Shown one piece after another: positions 62,701 through 64,000 of a stretch of 64,000 bases of DNA. The stretch comes from Alphaproteobacteria bacterium (GTDB taxonomy: Bacteria > Pseudomonadota > Alphaproteobacteria > CACIAM-22H2), in assembly GCA_016124335.1 (NCBI GenBank), contig WGNX01000010.1, forward strand, positions 1-64,000, read 5' to 3'. Under the pieces are notes generated by a model. It worked only from the letters and a program-made list of their open reading frames with translations. It ran no database searches and had not been told where the DNA came from. The translations under genes and the position numbers were made by a program. The number at the start of each line of letters is the position of its first letter. The first letter of the stretch is position 1.

Positions 62701-63627
62701 CTACTCCAGTCCGGCGAGAGCATACGACCAGCGTATGATCTCGGTGGTCAGTTGGTCATACTCGGCCAACGGGCTGCCGGAACGCAAGGCTCGGTCGAAG
62801 ACGTCGAACATCGTTTCAAGTGGATTCGGCACCTCGACCCGGCGTCCGTCGGCGAACGTCAGCGCCACCGCCATCCGTTCGCCGACAGCGTTCTGGTCGC
62901 GGCGCGCGACGACGCCGTCGCATTCGATTTCGATCGCCGAGGGCCCGGGCTTCCGACGCAGCTCGAAGCGGCAGGCCACGCCGCTCCAGTTGAATCCGAT
63001 ATCGAATCGATCCGGCGCCACCGTCCGCCTGATGCCGCGCGCCTCCCCCGGACCGAGGACGGCAATCAGCACCGAAAGCGCGTGCGGCAGCAGGTCGATC
63101 GCGATCTCCTGGCCCTCTGACTCCCGGGCGGCCGCATACGCGAAGCGGAAGCTGCCTGGCCGACGCAGGAGCGTACGCGCATAGGCGTGACCCAGAACGG
63201 TGTTGAGGTGATTGACAACTAGCCGGCCGGAAAACCGGGCGAGCAGATCCTGCGCGATGCGGACGGCAGCGGCAGGATCAATCGCGGGATCCCAGAACAT
63301 CGGCTTTTCGCACAGGACATAGGCCGGCGATCGCGACAGCTCGCGCAGCAGATTCAGGTGCGTTGGCGGCGGCGTGCAGATCGTCGCGGCCACGGGCCCG
63401 GTCGAAAGGCCCATCGCGACGTCGGAACACGCGATCAACTTCACAGGATGCAGCGGCTGCAGCCGCTCGACCGTCGCAGCTGCGCTGCGCGCACCGCTGC
63501 CGACAATTGCGATGGGGCCGTAACCGAGGCGAACGAGTTCGCGGACGTGGAAACGGCCAAAGGCAGACGCGCCGACGACGAGCGCCGGCAGCAGGCCTTT
63601 AGATCGCGAAGCGCCGCTTGGCCGCAT
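62701..63627 (-). CDS. Gfo/Idh/MocA-like oxidoreductase
   Basis: The protein has 308 residues. LPALVVGASAFGRFHVRELVRLG is a Rossmann start, CEKPMFWDPAID the EKP motif. It is shorter than its relatives, and the C-terminal part lacks an obvious active-site His block (ESEGQEIAIDLLPHALSVLIAVL may serve). The start at 63627 overlaps the radical-SAM gene by 29 bases; a later non-ATG start is possible. Confidence 0.8.
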   Translation of the reverse strand: MRPSGASRSKGLLPALVVGASAFGRFHVRELVRLGYGPIAIVGSGARSAAATVERLQPLHPVKLIACSDVAMGLSTGPVAATICTPPPTHLNLLRELSRSPAYVLCEKPMFWDPAIDPAAAVRIAQDLLARFSGRLVVNHLNTVLGHAYARTLLRRPGSFRFAYAAARESEGQEIAIDLLPHALSVLIAVLGPGEARGIRRTVAPDRFDIGFNWSGVACRFELRRKPGPSAIEIECDGVVARRDQNAVGERMAVALTFADGRRVEVPNPLETMFDVFDRALRSGSPLAEYDQLTTEIIRWSYALAGLE

Positions 63628-64000
63628 CGCGCAGCTGCAGGTTCACGGTGTGCTCCTTGCGGTCACAGCGGCAATCGGAAGCATTCATCTTGGCGTGCTG
63701 ACGCTCGAGGAACGCGCCAAAATGGGCCGTATCGTAGTCGTAAAATGCATCCCAGAAATCGCGCGTCGCGAGATTTCCCAGCGCCATGCCGCGGAAATGC
63801 GGAGCCGCCGACTGGGAACAGTTCGAAAGGAAGCCGTCATAAGCGATTGTCGGATAGAGGTAGCGCGCGAAGCAAGGCAATGTCCGGCGCTCTTCGATAT
63901 GCAGATCTCCCTCGACGTCGAGGATCATCACCTTCGTCGATCCGCCCTGATGCGCGTCGATGACGGGTTTCAACGTCGCATAATACTGCTGGACCTCGGC
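63599..64000 (-). CDS. Radical-SAM/SPASM-like protein, C-terminal part (cut by window edge)
   Basis: Only 133 C-terminal codons are in the window; the start lies outside. PCFARYLYPTIAYDGFLSNC, GMALGNLATRDFWDAFYDY and MNASDCRCDRKEHT show the auxiliary-cluster cysteine pattern of SPASM-like domains. The core CxxxCxxC would lie to the right. It is in frame through the edge, so the 124-aa track ORF is only part. In a sugar cluster such enzymes may epimerise or dehydrate. Confidence 0.75.
   Translation of the reverse strand, partial: AEVQQYYATLKPVIDAHQGGSTKVMILDVEGDLHIEERRTLPCFARYLYPTIAYDGFLSNCSQSAAPHFRGMALGNLATRDFWDAFYDYDTAHFGAFLERQHAKMNASDCRCDRKEHTVNLQLRDAAKRRFAI

Noticed and set aside
1-64000. 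tRNA, rRNA, CRISPR, transposase, integrase, origin
   Set aside because: None was recognised by eye; a tRNA or covariance search would be needed to exclude small RNA genes.

Overview
The window looks like part of an alphaproteobacterial chromosome, possibly Rhodospirillales-like (that rank is inference). It has high GC and dense gene packing. Alphaproteobacterial markers include an Irr-type Fur protein, a DUF1674/SdhAF4 protein, an rsmB - heparinase II/III - rpe block and a flagellin gene cut by the left edge. No tRNA, rRNA, CRISPR array, transposase or integrase was seen.

Region 1 (1-13.8 kb) is mostly housekeeping: flagellin N-terminus, an SH3-domain exported protein, an iron/redox operon (rubrerythrin, CCG-domain Fe-S protein, DUF3501) with an Irr-box-like operator and the irr gene upstream, a CPBP membrane protease, SdhAF4, HtpX and RsmB. 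A small insert (GT-C membrane protein, methyltransferase-GT2 fusion, frameshifted SGNH protein) separates rsmB from the heparinase-family gene and rpe.

Region 2 (14-47.1 kb) starts with lptD on the + strand. It is met tail to tail by lptE, the last gene of a 29-gene minus-strand run from 47060 down to 16195. That run encodes surface-sugar synthesis. It holds a pseudaminic acid pathway (PseB, PseC, PseG, PseI, with a formyltransferase where an acetyltransferase is usual) and a second nonulosonate-type synthase fused to a cupin. It also holds two CMP-sugar synthetases, two PP-loop sugar amidotransferases with HisH- and HisF-like partners, a PhyH-type dioxygenase, an ABC flippase, several methyltransferases and several glycosyltransferases. 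The spacing, mostly 4-bp stop/start overlaps, suggests one long transcription unit.

Region 3 (47.1-54.5 kb) has a heptosyltransferase-like gene on the + strand facing a minus-strand operon: an EPS-type MarR-like regulator, a NusG/RfaH-like antiterminator, an aminotransferase, glycosyltransferases and methyltransferases. Two near-identical palindromes (GTTCAC-N3-GTGAAC) lie in the two divergent promoter regions, at 47.2 kb and 54.44 kb. They may tie both operons to the MarR-like regulator.

Region 4 (54.5-64 kb) has an asparagine-synthase-like amidotransferase and an epimerase on the + strand. They face a minus-strand module for a probably C-branched deoxysugar: sugar-1-P nucleotidyltransferase, CDP-glucose-dehydratase-like SDR, C-methyltransferase, two Gfo/Idh oxidoreductases, a membrane GT2 and the end of a radical-SAM/SPASM-like gene. 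Together with lptD/lptE and the heptosyltransferase, most of the window appears to build and export a decorated LPS or capsule.
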